64,000 bases of DNA from Trichomonas vaginalis G3 (GCF_026262505.1 NC_067206.1:24753896-24817895), one strand, 5' to 3'; shown: positions 29,901 to 39,805, numbered from the stretch's first letter. Made by a program: numbers and translations. Notes: generated from the letters alone by a model not told the origin.

Positions 29901-30649
29901 TATTGCCTGAATGCTTGTTTCATATTTGTCCAAGTAGTTTCAATGAATAAATGTATTGTTTTTTATAATTTCGATTTATTTTTAGAAAATATTCAATATA
30001 AACCTTTATTGTGTTATTTACATCTCATAAATTCTCTGTCTAAATCATATAAAAGCGCGTTTTACCCCTATGAATCAAGAAATTCATTCAATATTCATGG
30101 TATATTTATTAAATTTATACGATTTACTAATAATCAATATTATATCCTCATAAATAGCAATATATTTTGGTAATCTATGATAATCATATACAATATTTGA
30201 AATCAAATTTTCATTAGTTTAGGTTCCTTGTTAATAGTAAACCATTATATTTATTACTAATAATAAAATCTATGTGTCGTATTGAAATTCAATAAAATTA
30301 CTTATTCGGTCCAAAAAAACAAATTAGATAAATTTTTTCTTTTTTTATGTAATTTTTGTTTTTCATTTTTCTCAAGATCCTAAGTTATGTTCTAACTTTT
30401 GACATCATATCCTATCATGCTAGGCTATATATTATAGCATATCCAAAAGGCAAGGAAATCTATCAGAGAAGCCTTTTTGACCTATCGTTGCCCTACCTCT
30501 TTTTGAGTGAAGATTATAAATCGCTTAGAATAATGCATACACTAATGAACCAATTCTAAATGTTATCTCATTAAATTTTTTGCTAATTGAATTTTCGGCG
30601 ATTTAAATGGATCAATCCACAGTATAATATAATTAAAATTGATATTGTA
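26962..30649. other. Gene-poor AT-rich region
   Basis: About 3.7 kb without a convincing gene; open frames of up to 95 codons look accidental. Hairpins: GCTCGGC/GCCGAGC at 29,175-29,192, and a 15-bp stem ATTCATCTTTCGAAG/CTTCGAAAGATGAAT at 29,628-29,676. The sequence CTATCGTTGCCCTACCTCT near 30,482 recurs inverted near 27,103. Confidence 0.5.
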
Positions 30650-31896
30650 ATAAACAGAAATTCATCAAAAGTGACAGCTCTCAATTTTTTGACATTTGTA
30701 AATTCTAAATTGAATGAGAAAAATGAAATAATACTAAGCATAATACAATATTCTAGATTTAATTATAATTAGGAAAAAGTTAGTTTTGAGAGTACTTTTC
30801 ATAGGCATATAGAATGAAATCTTCTGAAAAATAATATCACATAAACTCATATTATTTTCTAATATATAACTATTTTATATAAAAATCAAATTCAATGATC
30901 TTAAAAGCGAAGGATAAACCTCAAAATTTACGAATATAATGAGTGGGAATATAATGCTTATCTATCATAAAACCATATGAAATATCAATTTTTGCTTTAC
31001 GCCTAATTTTTGACGACAATTAGCAAAAAATGTTAAATGTTAACACTCAGTCCATTTGAATATGAAAAATAAAATTGACTTTGATTAAATGTTTTTATTT
31101 ATCATGCAATTCTTCTTGCGACCAAAGATTTGAATAAAAGTTCAAAAAATAAGATAGCTTAAAAAATAATATACGGTAGTGTTTACTAATAGATGAATAG
31201 TATATAAATTCTATTAAAATGGATTTGATCCAAAAAAATATATAAAATTTGATCATAAATAAAATCGTTTTAAATTACTTCTTCATTTAAATTATAACAA
31301 TTATTTTTGGTTTTATATTTTTTTGGATAAAATCCATTTTAATAGAATTTATATACTATTCATCTATTAGTAAACACTACCGTATATTATTTTTTAAGCT
31401 ATCTTATTTTTTGAACTTTTATTCAAATCTTTGGTCGCAAGAAGAATTGCATGATAAATAAAAACATTTAATCAAAGTCAATTTTATTTTTCATATTCAA
31501 ATGGACTGAGTGTTAACATTTAACATTTTTTGCTAATTGTCGTCAAAAATTAGGCGTAAAGCAAAAATTGATATTTCATATGGTTTTATGATAGATAAGC
31601 ATTATATTCCCACTCATTATATTCGTAAATTTTGAGGTTTATCCTTCGCTTTTAAGATCATTGAATTTGATTTTTATATAAAATAGTTATATATTAGAAA
31701 ATAATATGAGTTTATGTGATATTATTTTTCAGAAGATTTTGTGTTCTTCTTCAAAATTTTATTTTTTTATTAAAAAGAATCTTTACAAAATATACATTTA
31801 CTTTAAATAATATTTAAAAACGTGCTCTATCAAAAGTTCCAAAAATTCAATATTTTAGCTTTTCGGAGGTGTCACTTTTGATGAATTTCTGTTTAC
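30650..31896. repeat. Long palindromic foldback element
   Basis: Arms 30,817-31,247 and 31,309-31,739 are inverted copies of about 430 bases, near-identical except close to the centre, with a spacer of about 60 bases. Outside the arms, TAAACAGAAATTCATCAAAA (about 30,651) and its complement (about 31,875-31,895) form an outer, more diverged pair. No protein frame is evident in it. A diverged copy of one side lies at 11,143-11,520. Looks like a foldback or non-autonomous element whose arms were recently made equal; family unknown. Confidence 0.8.
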
Positions 31897-33125
31897 AACA
31901 ATATATGATATTAGTTTAAAAACGATTAAAAATTGCAACCGAAAATGGTCAAAAATAAGACATGAAAATATGAAATTTAGATAGCTAATTTGATTTAATT
32001 AAAGACAGCAATTTATATAGCGCGTTCTATCGGCACACAGCATTGCTGCGCACTGATATAAGCTGACTATAAGAAACAAGAATGTACCTTTCTCTTCATT
32101 CAAGATAGATTGTAACATGTTAATATATAATTATTGTTAAATATTATCAAATATACGTACGATGCTCCTGAACATTCTTGGAAAGCGAACGATACTACCC
32201 AATGGGAATAAACTTCTTTTCCTTCGTAATGCTCTTTTTCAAATTTTTGATGGAGATTCACTCAATATTGAGGCAGAAAACGATAGGGAGACTTTACGTG
32301 GGAAAGTGGGTTTAAAAATATTCATGAATACTATTATACTTTGAAATATTTCTTTATTAACTGATATATTGTGAGATATGGTAATACTTTAATATAAGTT
32401 CCAATTGATTTTGATTTCATGATTGGATTATTGTTCTGAAACGAATAGGTAACAAAGGTGCGCTATGTAAATTTTTGTAAACTGTCAAATTACTATTTTT
32501 GACAATGTAAACACATATGTGATTCCTTCCAATAGAAACTTGAGTCCTTGGCGTAATACACCAGGACTTGAGGCCTCCGAGAGGGAATACCCCAAAGAAT
32601 TTTAACAGATGCAACTATCAACAATTCTTTCTGCTGATTATTTTTGAATCAGTAGGAACAGATGAGCCCCATAGCTCCCAATCCTACGAAAGGGAGCCAT
32701 GGAGCTCCTAAAGCGAACAAATACTTCGCTGATCTTCTAAACAGCAGAGGCCCAAATATGAAAGGGCCTCTGCTGATAAGGCTTCAGGAGCTCCATGGTT
32801 CCCAATCCTAAAATGTCAAAAATTACAAAAGGAGTGTCAGATTTTTGCACAACTTTGATACTCTCCCGTTCTGAAACGGTCTGTTATCATAATGGTTTTT
32901 GTTAACAGTTTTAACTGATCATACTCAAAAGGAAGAATAGTATCAATAGGTAGAAATTAAAAAATCACAAACAAATCTATCAAATTTTCGAAAGTCTTGA
33001 TAATGGGAAAATAGTATCGTTCAATGTACTTTTATATTTTCTTATTAAATTCCAAAAAAAAATGATTTAAGCGACAGTCATGTGATATGAAAAACTTATC
33101 GTCCGAACGTCTTGGCCTGCCTTTT
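31897..33125. other. Gene-poor region with nested palindromes
   Basis: AT-rich to about 32,500, then GC-richer. At 32,692-32,803 a CATGGAGCTCC-containing arm pairs with its inverted copy around two inner hairpins, AGCGAA/TTCGCT and CAGCAGAGGCCC/GGGCCTCTGCTG. TCCCAATCCTA is repeated just outside. A 60-codon frame at 32,162-32,344 is not supported by any family pattern. Confidence 0.55.
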
Positions 33126-33130
33126 TCATT
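33126..33130 (+). promoter_or_regulatory. Initiator of uL22 gene
   Basis: TCATT fits the minimal TCA-Y-(T/A) Initiator, with the +1 A 11 bases before the ATG, the usual short trichomonad leader. Confidence 0.55.
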
Positions 33131-33138
33131 GAAATCTT

Positions 33139-33633
33139 ATGAGCACACACTACACCTTCAGTAATGTTGAAGAGTCTAAGGCTCTTAAGGCATCAACAGG
33201 CTTAGAGCGCGTCCACTTCAAGCCAATGATGGAAACAGGCCGTGTTATCAAGGGCATGAAGGCTCAAGATGCTATCGCTTATCTTGAAGCCGTCATGAGA
33301 AAGGAACGTGCTGTTCCATTCTTCCGCTACAAAGGTGGTATCTCACACCACGCTCAGGGCCACGAATGGGGCTGCCCAACATCCCGCTGGCCAGTCAAGT
33401 GCGCTGAGCTCTACATCAAGCTCATCAAGACAGCTCTTGCTGGTGCTCCACAGAAGCCAGGCGTCAATGTTGACGAAGTCCTTGTTGCCCATGTTCAATG
33501 CAACCGTGCTACACAATACCGCTGGCGCCGTATCCACCAGGCTCACGGCCGCGTAAAATCATACGCTTCTCCACCAACAAACGTTCAGATCGTTCTTGCA
33601 GAGAAGGCCGCCATCAAGGAACGCTCTCAGTAA
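33139..33633 (+). CDS. RPL17: 60S ribosomal protein L17 (uL22)
   Basis: 164 residues. Eukaryotic uL22 features: the N-terminal HYTFSNVEESKALKAS-type start with ARGxxLRVHFKNxxE replaced by TGLERVHFKPMMETG; GMKAQDAIAYLEAV; the loop HAQGHEWGCPTSRWPVK; and the signature RATQYRWRRIHQAHGR followed by YASPPTNVQIVL. The protein lines the nascent-peptide exit tunnel. Strong C-ending codon bias marks high expression. Stop reads TAAA. GC-rich open frames in other phases are shadows. Confidence 0.95.
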   Translation: MSTHYTFSNVEESKALKASTGLERVHFKPMMETGRVIKGMKAQDAIAYLEAVMRKERAVPFFRYKGGISHHAQGHEWGCPTSRWPVKCAELYIKLIKTALAGAPQKPGVNVDEVLVAHVQCNRATQYRWRRIHQAHGRVKSYASPPTNVQIVLAEKAAIKERSQ

Positions 33634-33875
33634 ATTTCTCGATAAAAATGCTGAGTATCTGTGAGCATAAAATGAATAAATACTTATTTTACATTATAAT
33701 AACTATTTACGAAATCTTTTCAAAAAAAAATATTTCAATAAAATTTTAAAACTAAAAGATTTTGGAATTTTAAACGTGAATAAACAAACATGATTTATAA
33801 TTCTAGAATCAACAAACAATATTTAAAAAAAAAATAAAACGTTAAATATGAAAAACTCTATTCTACATAAGCAGT

Positions 33876-34892
33876 TCAATTGTCCATGCTTGGGATTTCC
33901 ATCAGCTGCCAAATATATATTCCACCTTCAACTGTGCTTGCTACAATTAATGGATTTTGCTGTTTCTGAATGGAAGCACAAGAAACAGGGATGCCATTTG
34001 TATGTATTTCACAACTTTGTTTATTTTCTTCAAGGAATAGCCTTCCATCTGAGACATAAACTTTTAATGATGATTTCTTCTTTACTCTGCCGGCCAAATC
34101 TATTGTTTTTGCATTTAAACTGATTTTATATTCGCTTTTGCCATCATTTATCACGACATTGTCTTCGGAAAAAAAAGCATCAGATGGAGTGAAATCCAGT
34201 TGGAATTTCATGACAATTTTGAAAGGAGGATGCAATTTCTGTATGGCAACTTCACCTACGTTATTACAAACAAATAAATGCTCAGAATCGTCGCTAATTC
34301 GTATTAAATTTGGTTGATCAATAATTGAAGGAAATTCGTATTCGACAATGTTTGTAGACATACTTATAATACGTATGAAGTTGTCTTCCATTGATAAAGC
34401 AACATATTTGTCATTCCAACCAAAATCAACGACAAAATTTGGTGCTGATTTGGATGGGCAATACCATGAGCAAATAACTGCACGTAAAACTGGATCAATG
34501 CAAAAAAAGTATGAATTACCGCTAAAACCAACAATTTTTTGATTTCGGTCAAATTTAATCGCTGATGATTTAGAAGAAGTCCATCCATTTGATAGAAGTG
34601 ATAGTTTGTACTGATCAAGAACGACAGTTTCGTCCTTGTTTTCAACAAAGAAGCGGATTTTCAGTGGTTTTTGAGTATTTTCGAAATCAAGATAAGGAAG
34701 CTTATCAAGTAATCGTACTGAATCATCCTTGACTGTATCATCTGCTGATTCTTTTAAAACGTTAATTACTGGTAATGCGCGAATAAAATCGCCATTACTC
34801 TCTATAGACTGATTCATTCTTATTATTGCACTATTCCAAGATCGCAATTGTTCATTCAAATCTCTGAATTCAAGATTCAGAGTTGAATCCAT
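33876..34892 (-). CDS. WD40-like beta-propeller protein, unrecognised
   Basis: About 338 residues from the ATG at 34,892 (MDSTLNLEFRDL); the longer reading adds a hydrophobic run from the leader. The first 60 residues are helical and could pair with a partner. The rest is beta-rich with blade-like ends such as YVALSMEDNFIRIISM, LFVCNNVGEVAIQKL and IVASTVEGGIYIWQL, which suggests a degenerate propeller. I do not recognise the family. It is divergent from the MYCBP-like gene, with 83 bases between the two start codons. On the minus strand TCATTTT (34,924-34,930) fits the Initiator. Confidence 0.55.
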   Translation of the reverse strand: MDSTLNLEFRDLNEQLRSWNSAIIRMNQSIESNGDFIRALPVINVLKESADDTVKDDSVRLLDKLPYLDFENTQKPLKIRFFVENKDETVVLDQYKLSLLSNGWTSSKSSAIKFDRNQKIVGFSGNSYFFCIDPVLRAVICSWYCPSKSAPNFVVDFGWNDKYVALSMEDNFIRIISMSTNIVEYEFPSIIDQPNLIRISDDSEHLFVCNNVGEVAIQKLHPPFKIVMKFQLDFTPSDAFFSEDNVVINDGKSEYKISLNAKTIDLAGRVKKKSSLKVYVSDGRLFLEENKQSCEIHTNGIPVSCASIQKQQNPLIVASTVEGGIYIWQLMEIPSMDN

Positions 34893-34975
34893 ATTTTTTG
34901 ACAAATTACATGACAAAAAAAATAAAATGAATAATTTACATGACAATATAAAAAAAATATATATATAAAAATAAA
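34893..34975. promoter_or_regulatory. Compact divergent promoter
   Basis: 83 bases serve both the WD40-like gene (minus, Initiator TCATTTT at 34,930-34,924) and the MYCBP-like gene (plus, preceded by ATATATATATAAAAATAAA). Both are presumably transcribed from this spacer. Confidence 0.5.
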
Positions 34976-35224
34976 ATGAGCGTTTCTTCCAAAAGAGAAA
35001 AGTTTAATCAATATTTAGCCGCCGGCAAAGTCGTTGAAACTCTTGAGCGTGCTATGAAGAGTCTTCAAGAGCAATCCCCAAGGCCAGAAGACCCACTTGC
35101 TTTTATTCGCGAAGTTATTGGAGCTCCACCAGCCCAAAATGTTGATGCCTTAGTTCGAAAGAATCAACAACTTCGTACGCGTGTCATTCAGCTCAAAAAT
35201 TTACTTTCTTTACCATCAATTTAA
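34976..35224 (+). CDS. MYCBP/AMY-1 homologue
   Basis: 82 residues. SSKREKFNQYLAAGKVVETL, then LAFIREVIGAPPAQN, follow the human MYCBP pattern (SKREQFRRYLEKSGVLDTL, then LDFLKHHLGA), and the C-terminal coiled coil (LVRKNQQLRTRVIQLKNLL) is kept. Human MYCBP has 103 residues. In animals it binds MYC and AKAPs and is found in cilia; MYC is absent from trichomonads, so the cilia/AKAP side is the likelier ancestral role. That last point is inference. Confidence 0.8.
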   Translation: MSVSSKREKFNQYLAAGKVVETLERAMKSLQEQSPRPEDPLAFIREVIGAPPAQNVDALVRKNQQLRTRVIQLKNLLSLPSI

Positions 35225-35338
35225 TTTTTCGGTCGTTAATATTATTGTAAAAATTCTTATTCTTTATACTGTTGTTGGAAAAAAAATACCAATAGTTTTA
35301 AATAAAAAGAGGGTTATTATTCAAAAAAAAATATAGAA

Positions 35339-36568
35339 TTACTCTATTTGTTGGTAAATCAAAAGGAAAGAACAATGCCAATCTCCAGATCCCTTCAAAT
35401 TCTCGATATCTTCCTCAGTGACTACTGAAACTTTCTCGTCGTTGTACCTGATCCACTCATCATTGACTTTTACGTGTGTAATGTAGTGGCCAGAGTTAGC
35501 TGACCTTCCCTGGTGTGTGAGAACAGCCTTTAGCTGGTAGAAACCCGATCCCTTTGTCTGGTCGGACTCTCTGGCCTTCGCAATTTGAGCTCTGAGCTCA
35601 TCACTGGCGAATGACAAGATATCTAAGCGGAATGGGTGGTTTACGCGGCGGAGGATCTTGGCTGTAGTCTTCTCATCTTCACGGTATGTGAATCTGAGTA
35701 AGTGTACTGTAAAGAATTTCGGAAGAGAATCTAATTGTTGGACTTGGTGATAAACAGCGATCTTGCCACCTTCTGTGGACTCTATATCTGATGGTTTGAA
35801 CATGCCCATCTCAATAGAGCTGACGTTCTCGTCAATATGGCAGTCAATGCTATTATCTTCGCTATATGTAACTTTTGGTGGCTTTTCGCCGGTAGGATCG
35901 GAAACAATTGTCTTAAGCCTCATGTTGAAGAGATCTGTGAATTTAGGACCGAATGCGGTGGAAAAATGTTTGAAAAGTGTGGCCATGCACTCTGTAGCAT
36001 CTTGCTGCATGTAGCCGCCTGTCTGGTCATCCTTTGCTGCATATGGATCTGGATGTGCAATACGTAAAGATTCTACAACAGTTGGACGATTGTATTCTTG
36101 CTCTGGGTTGTTGAAGAATTTGGCAATAGCTGTAATCAAATCATCGCCCTTGCCATCTGGTTTATATTCTTTAATGACTTTAGAAATATCTGGAATATTT
36201 CTAAGAGTTTGAAGGCAGGAGTTCAAATAGCATGTATTGCCGTAGTTCTTGCAGCCAACCATTGCATCTGCTGGAGTTGCTGCTTCATCTGCTTCATCTG
36301 GTGCCTCTTCAACGATCTCTTCTTTGAAATCTTTCCAAACTGGTGCGATCTGGGCTGTGCCGATAAGCATAAACTTGTATCCTTCCTTGACCTCGCCGGC
36401 TGGGAAGCTCATACCGGACTTTAACTGCTTGCGTCTCATCATTAATGTTTGTTTGAGAACTGGAACGCCAGTTAAATTCTGTAATTTTTGGAGGAAAGCA
36501 TCAACTGGTAATGTAGGATCGCATTTGACATTGAATGTCTTTCCATTCCACATAACAACTGTATCCAT
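35339..36568 (-). CDS. Proteasome-associated deubiquitinase, USP14/Ubp6 type
   Basis: 409 residues. Residues 1-75 are a ubiquitin-like domain (VVMWNGKTFNVKCDPTLPVDAFLQ), which in USP14/Ubp6 docks on the proteasome. After an acidic linker comes the USP catalytic domain: Cys box GCKNYGNTCYLNSCLQTL, QQDATEC, then the His box QGRSANSGHYITHVK with Asp in IRYNDEKVS. UBL plus USP in this order marks USP14/Ubp6, which trims ubiquitin chains from substrates at the 19S particle. It is somewhat shorter than human USP14 (494). Confidence 0.93.
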   Translation of the reverse strand: MDTVVMWNGKTFNVKCDPTLPVDAFLQKLQNLTGVPVLKQTLMMRRKQLKSGMSFPAGEVKEGYKFMLIGTAQIAPVWKDFKEEIVEEAPDEADEAATPADAMVGCKNYGNTCYLNSCLQTLRNIPDISKVIKEYKPDGKGDDLITAIAKFFNNPEQEYNRPTVVESLRIAHPDPYAAKDDQTGGYMQQDATECMATLFKHFSTAFGPKFTDLFNMRLKTIVSDPTGEKPPKVTYSEDNSIDCHIDENVSSIEMGMFKPSDIESTEGGKIAVYHQVQQLDSLPKFFTVHLLRFTYREDEKTTAKILRRVNHPFRLDILSFASDELRAQIAKARESDQTKGSGFYQLKAVLTHQGRSANSGHYITHVKVNDEWIRYNDEKVSVVTEEDIENLKGSGDWHCSFLLIYQQIE

Positions 36569-38103
36569 CTTTTTTTTAAAATCTGTTTATCGTCATCAAA
36601 ATTGGTCAAGTATAAATTTTTAATGCTATTGATGGATTTGAGCTCACCTATATTAAAATGGAAATTTTCTCACTGAAATTCTTTCAGGATGGTAAAATTT
36701 TTGAGAAAATAAAAGGTGACCAAACTATTTTTTGAAAGTCCGCCATAACTTTAATGGTACTATTTCAGCGTGGACAATGAATACAAAAATTCTAAGAGTG
36801 CCACATAAAATAGTACTTTAGACTTGAGTTAATGCTACCAAGCAAATGTTAAAAAGATGACTTTAGTGTTTTGATAATCAAAGATTAAAATCATTATTGT
36901 CTAAATCAATAATCATAACGACAGAAGTTAATGTTTTTTCATAAGTGCTTTAAATCCACTTTTAAAAGTATACCTCAAAAATCAAAATATCAAAAAAAAT
37001 TGGCCGATAGGTTTGGCTTTAATTTTTGTCTGCTTTTATGATTTGATATGGATGTTATAATTTTAAAAGTTGAGCCAAATTCACCAATAGATTTTTGAGA
37101 TTTGCAAATACTCAATAATTTTCAGCGTGTTATCTTTTATTAAAAGAACTATTTGGTTTCAGTATCATATAAATTGATATTTACTTTCTATTTGAACCTT
37201 CATTTAGCTAATGATTTAGTAATACAGATTTCATCTAATCCTTATAAGAGAATTTTGAATTTGTTATAATAAAAAAACAAACAGATATAGCTTACACTTC
37301 TATAATAAAGATACCTTTTATAGAAATCAGTATGAAATGTGTTTTTTGACACGTAAAGCTCTCAATTCATTATAACATGTTTGTCGATTTTTATATATTT
37401 TTCGCTTTCATTATCTATGATATTAAAAATTATGTCATCAGAATGTGAAATAATTAAACAAATGCCCTACGGGAAGTATTTTAAAAATTGATTGTAATTA
37501 TAGTTAGATTAACCATCATCACTTGCAAACTGAACTAATTTACTACTTCTCCAATTAACACTCATGAACAATGTTTTTTTAAAAAAAATATAATTTTTTA
37601 TTCTAAATTTTACATTAACATGTCATTTATTATGATCTCATAAAACATATCCATATATTATAGTTACAGTAATATTAAAATTTCAAATTTTGAATTAATT
37701 TGGTTATATTATGACCATTAAGCCAAGATCCCAACTTCTCTATGCTATCTATGAATTTCAACTCTATATGTAACTAACACGTTATAAGTTTTGTTTATAA
37801 ATATAAGGTGCATTTCAGTAAATTACTCTTTTATAATAGTTCTTTTATTACAGCTATAAAATCTATACTAAATCTATATGTTTTTATACTAAATTTATTA
37901 ATTGTAATACTAATTTTAATTGTTGCTGATCATATGCTAAATTTTATATGAAATTCTTAATTAGAAACTTGAGTTGAATATATATTATATGAAACAATCG
38001 GTGTTTAAAACAAAATACAGCTTGATTTATATAGTAATTTATGCTTTACATGTATTTTATATAAATTTTTATTGAATTCAAATATTCAATAGTTTTTTTA
38101 TGC
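36569..38103. other. AT-rich spacer left of the Maverick
   Basis: 1.5 kb with the USP14-like promoter at its left edge. No gene, RNA or repeat was supported. Confidence 0.55.
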
Positions 38104-38108
38104 TAGAT
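38104..38108. repeat. Probable target-site duplication, left
   Basis: TAGAT directly before the A-run that opens the element; also found directly after the right end. Mavericks usually duplicate 5-6 bases. Confidence 0.55.
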
Positions 38109-38168
38109 AAAAAAAAAAAAAAAAAAAAAGGTATTGGGGCTTCCAGGCACTTCGTGCCCTCTAGCCCC
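38109..38168 (+). repeat. Left terminal inverted repeat with hairpin tip
   Basis: A run of 21 A, then GGTATTGGGGCTTCCAGG and AGCCCC at 38,163-38,168. Inside, GGCAC-TTC-GTGCC forms a hairpin under an outer GGGGCT/AGCCCC stem. The same sequence opens the second copy near 63,503. Confidence 0.8.
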
Positions 38169-38219
38169 AGTCACTTTCTGTCACTTTTCAGGTAAAAACA
38201 TTTTTATTATATATATAAA

Positions 38220-39038
38220 ATGAATTTTACAAAACCACCGCTACCCTTCTTTGGAAATAAGAGTAGATGTAAAGATATTCTATTGAGAGAACTTAAGAAA
38301 CTACCGAATGGTCTAACATTTGTAGATTTGTTCGGTGGAAGTTTCTATATATCTCATTTGTGCCATACCGTATTCCCAAACTCAAAGATTATATGCAATG
38401 ACTTCGACAACTATATGAACCGTCTCAAACATATACCAGACACTAACAAAATATTGAAAGAGTTAAAAGAAAAGATACCTATAGGTAAGATGGAACGTAT
38501 ACCATTAGATAAGAAAGATATTGTCAGAGAGGTTTTGAAAAAAGTAGAGTATATAGACTGGGATAGTATATCTGCTAGACTATTATATAGTGGTTCTATA
38601 AGAGTTCATGACATTGAAACACTTATGTCAAACGTTTTATATCTTAACTATACAAATGTTTTCAAAGAGAACATAGAAAAATATATTGAGGGTATAGAGT
38701 TTGTGAGATGTCATTGGACAGAGTTGTATGAAAAATTTAAAGACAAGGAAAATGTTTTCTTTATAGTGGACCCGCCGTTCTATAACACATGGGATTTTCA
38801 ATACCAAGTAGACTGGACTTTGAGAGACTCTTTAGAAACTTTAGACGTTTTACATAACCATCCATGCTTTTACTTTACATCCGATAAAAGTGGTTTGGAA
38901 ACCGTTATGAGATGGTTAGAGGACATACATGACTATGAGTTTAGATATGACAAGATAGAATATGAGAGAGGTCCTATAAACCGGAAAAAGTGTCATAACA
39001 AAGAAATTTTACTAGTAAGTAAATGTGGTTTGAAATAG
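38220..39038 (+). CDS. Maverick part: Dam-type (D12) adenine-N6 DNA methyltransferase
   Basis: 272 residues. Opens with PPLPFFGNKSRCKDILLRELKKLP, like the Dam N-terminal FxGGK region, then the AdoMet motif FVDLFGGSFYISH, the CNDFDNY strand, and the catalytic DPPF in FFIVDPPFYNTW. This is the D12 class of N6-adenine methyltransferases. It is the first gene inside the left end, and the same gene opens the second copy at 63,591. Trichomonads carry 6mA in their DNA, and Maverick-borne enzymes of this type have been discussed as its source, as I recall. It could protect element DNA or alter host chromatin; that is inference. Upstream AAAACATTTTTATTATATATA belongs to the element's shared promoter type. 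Confidence 0.85.
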   Translation: MNFTKPPLPFFGNKSRCKDILLRELKKLPNGLTFVDLFGGSFYISHLCHTVFPNSKIICNDFDNYMNRLKHIPDTNKILKELKEKIPIGKMERIPLDKKDIVREVLKKVEYIDWDSISARLLYSGSIRVHDIETLMSNVLYLNYTNVFKENIEKYIEGIEFVRCHWTELYEKFKDKENVFFIVDPPFYNTWDFQYQVDWTLRDSLETLDVLHNHPCFYFTSDKSGLETVMRWLEDIHDYEFRYDKIEYERGPINRKKCHNKEILLVSKCGLK

Positions 39039-39154
39039 GACTACTTGTTTTAGGTTTTTTCCATTGTGTCATTTACTTATTTGACGTGGCAGAAAGATAT
39101 AGAGAATATGAAGATGAACCAATGCCTGCAAATGTTCAGTATATGTACTCGTAA
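39023..39154 (+). CDS. Maverick part: 43-residue single-span membrane protein
   Basis: An ATG inside the last codons of the methyltransferase opens a 43-codon frame: a start MWFEIGLLVLGFFHCVIYLF, one hydrophobic span, then an acidic tail with AERYREYEDEP, stop at 39,152-39,154. It overlaps the methyltransferase by 16 bases. Compact viral genomes often hide small membrane proteins this way. No family recognised. Confidence 0.5.
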   Translation: MWFEIGLLVLGFFHCVIYLFDVAERYREYEDEPMPANVQYMYS

Positions 39155-39177
39155 GAGATATTTTTATCTAATATTAA

Positions 39178-39540
39178 ATGGACGCACAGAACTTAGCGAA
39201 TGCACAGCAACCTGGACAACCAAACCCAGAGAATATTCCAAATGAAGTTAGAATACAAACTGCAATGGCAAACTATGGTCAAGTGCCAACAGATGTACAA
39301 ATGCAAACTGCCATGTCAAATGACGCTGCGTTAGGTTTGCCACCATGGTATGCAAATATGAGATGGAAAGAGTTTTATACAAACCCTGAAGTGGGATATA
39401 AACAACTCTATGCAGATGACGCGAACACAGGAGTTGACCCAGAGTATGTTTTCTACCAGAGGAGAAATAGAATGTATGAGCTCCAGTTAAAAAATGCTAT
39501 GGAACTCAGAAGGAAACGTAAGAGACTAGGCGGACATTAG
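39178..39540 (+). CDS. Maverick part: unknown 120-residue protein
   Basis: Asn/Gln/Pro-rich N-terminal half with an internal echo (IQTAMANYGQVPTD and MQTAMSNDAALG), aromatic middle (PPWYANMRWKEFYTNPE) and a strongly basic end (LRRKRKRLGGH). Not recognised. Position next to pVI-like and fibre-like genes suggests a virion part, but that is only context. Confidence 0.5.
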   Translation: MDAQNLANAQQPGQPNPENIPNEVRIQTAMANYGQVPTDVQMQTAMSNDAALGLPPWYANMRWKEFYTNPEVGYKQLYADDANTGVDPEYVFYQRRNRMYELQLKNAMELRRKRKRLGGH

Positions 39541-39558
39541 ATTTTTACATATAGTAAA

Positions 39559-39801
39559 ATGGGTTTCTTTGGAAGAATAGGAAACTTCTTTCGAAATGTT
39601 GGAAGAGGTATATGGAATGGAATAAAATCTGTCGGAAGAGGAATTTGGAACGGTGTCAAAAATATTGGTAAAAGAGTAGGTCAGTTCGTTGGTATTATAC
39701 CTAAAGACCCTGAACCAGAAGAACAAGCTCCTGTTATACAACAGCCTGAACCTGCACCACAGTCTAGTTGGCAACCAAATCCAACACCTCAACCGTATTA
39801 A
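39559..39801 (+). CDS. Maverick part: amphipathic pVI-like small protein
   Basis: 80 residues. MGFFGRIGNFFRNVGRGIWN is a Gly/Phe/Arg amphipathic helix, repeated as GIKSVGRGIWNGVKNIGK; the C-terminal half is Pro/Gln-rich. Such a start resembles membrane-active or DNA-binding minor capsid peptides (adenovirus pVI or pX type) seen in Polintons and virophages. The role is inferred. Confidence 0.5.
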   Translation: MGFFGRIGNFFRNVGRGIWNGIKSVGRGIWNGVKNIGKRVGQFVGIIPKDPEPEEQAPVIQQPEPAPQSSWQPNPTPQPY

Positions 39802-39805
39802 AAGA

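Noticed and set aside
32162-32344. 60-codon frame in the gene-poor region
   Set aside because: No family pattern, no Initiator and ordinary AT-rich composition.
33308-33749. Several open frames over and after uL22
   Set aside because: GC-rich codon-bias shadows of a highly expressed gene.
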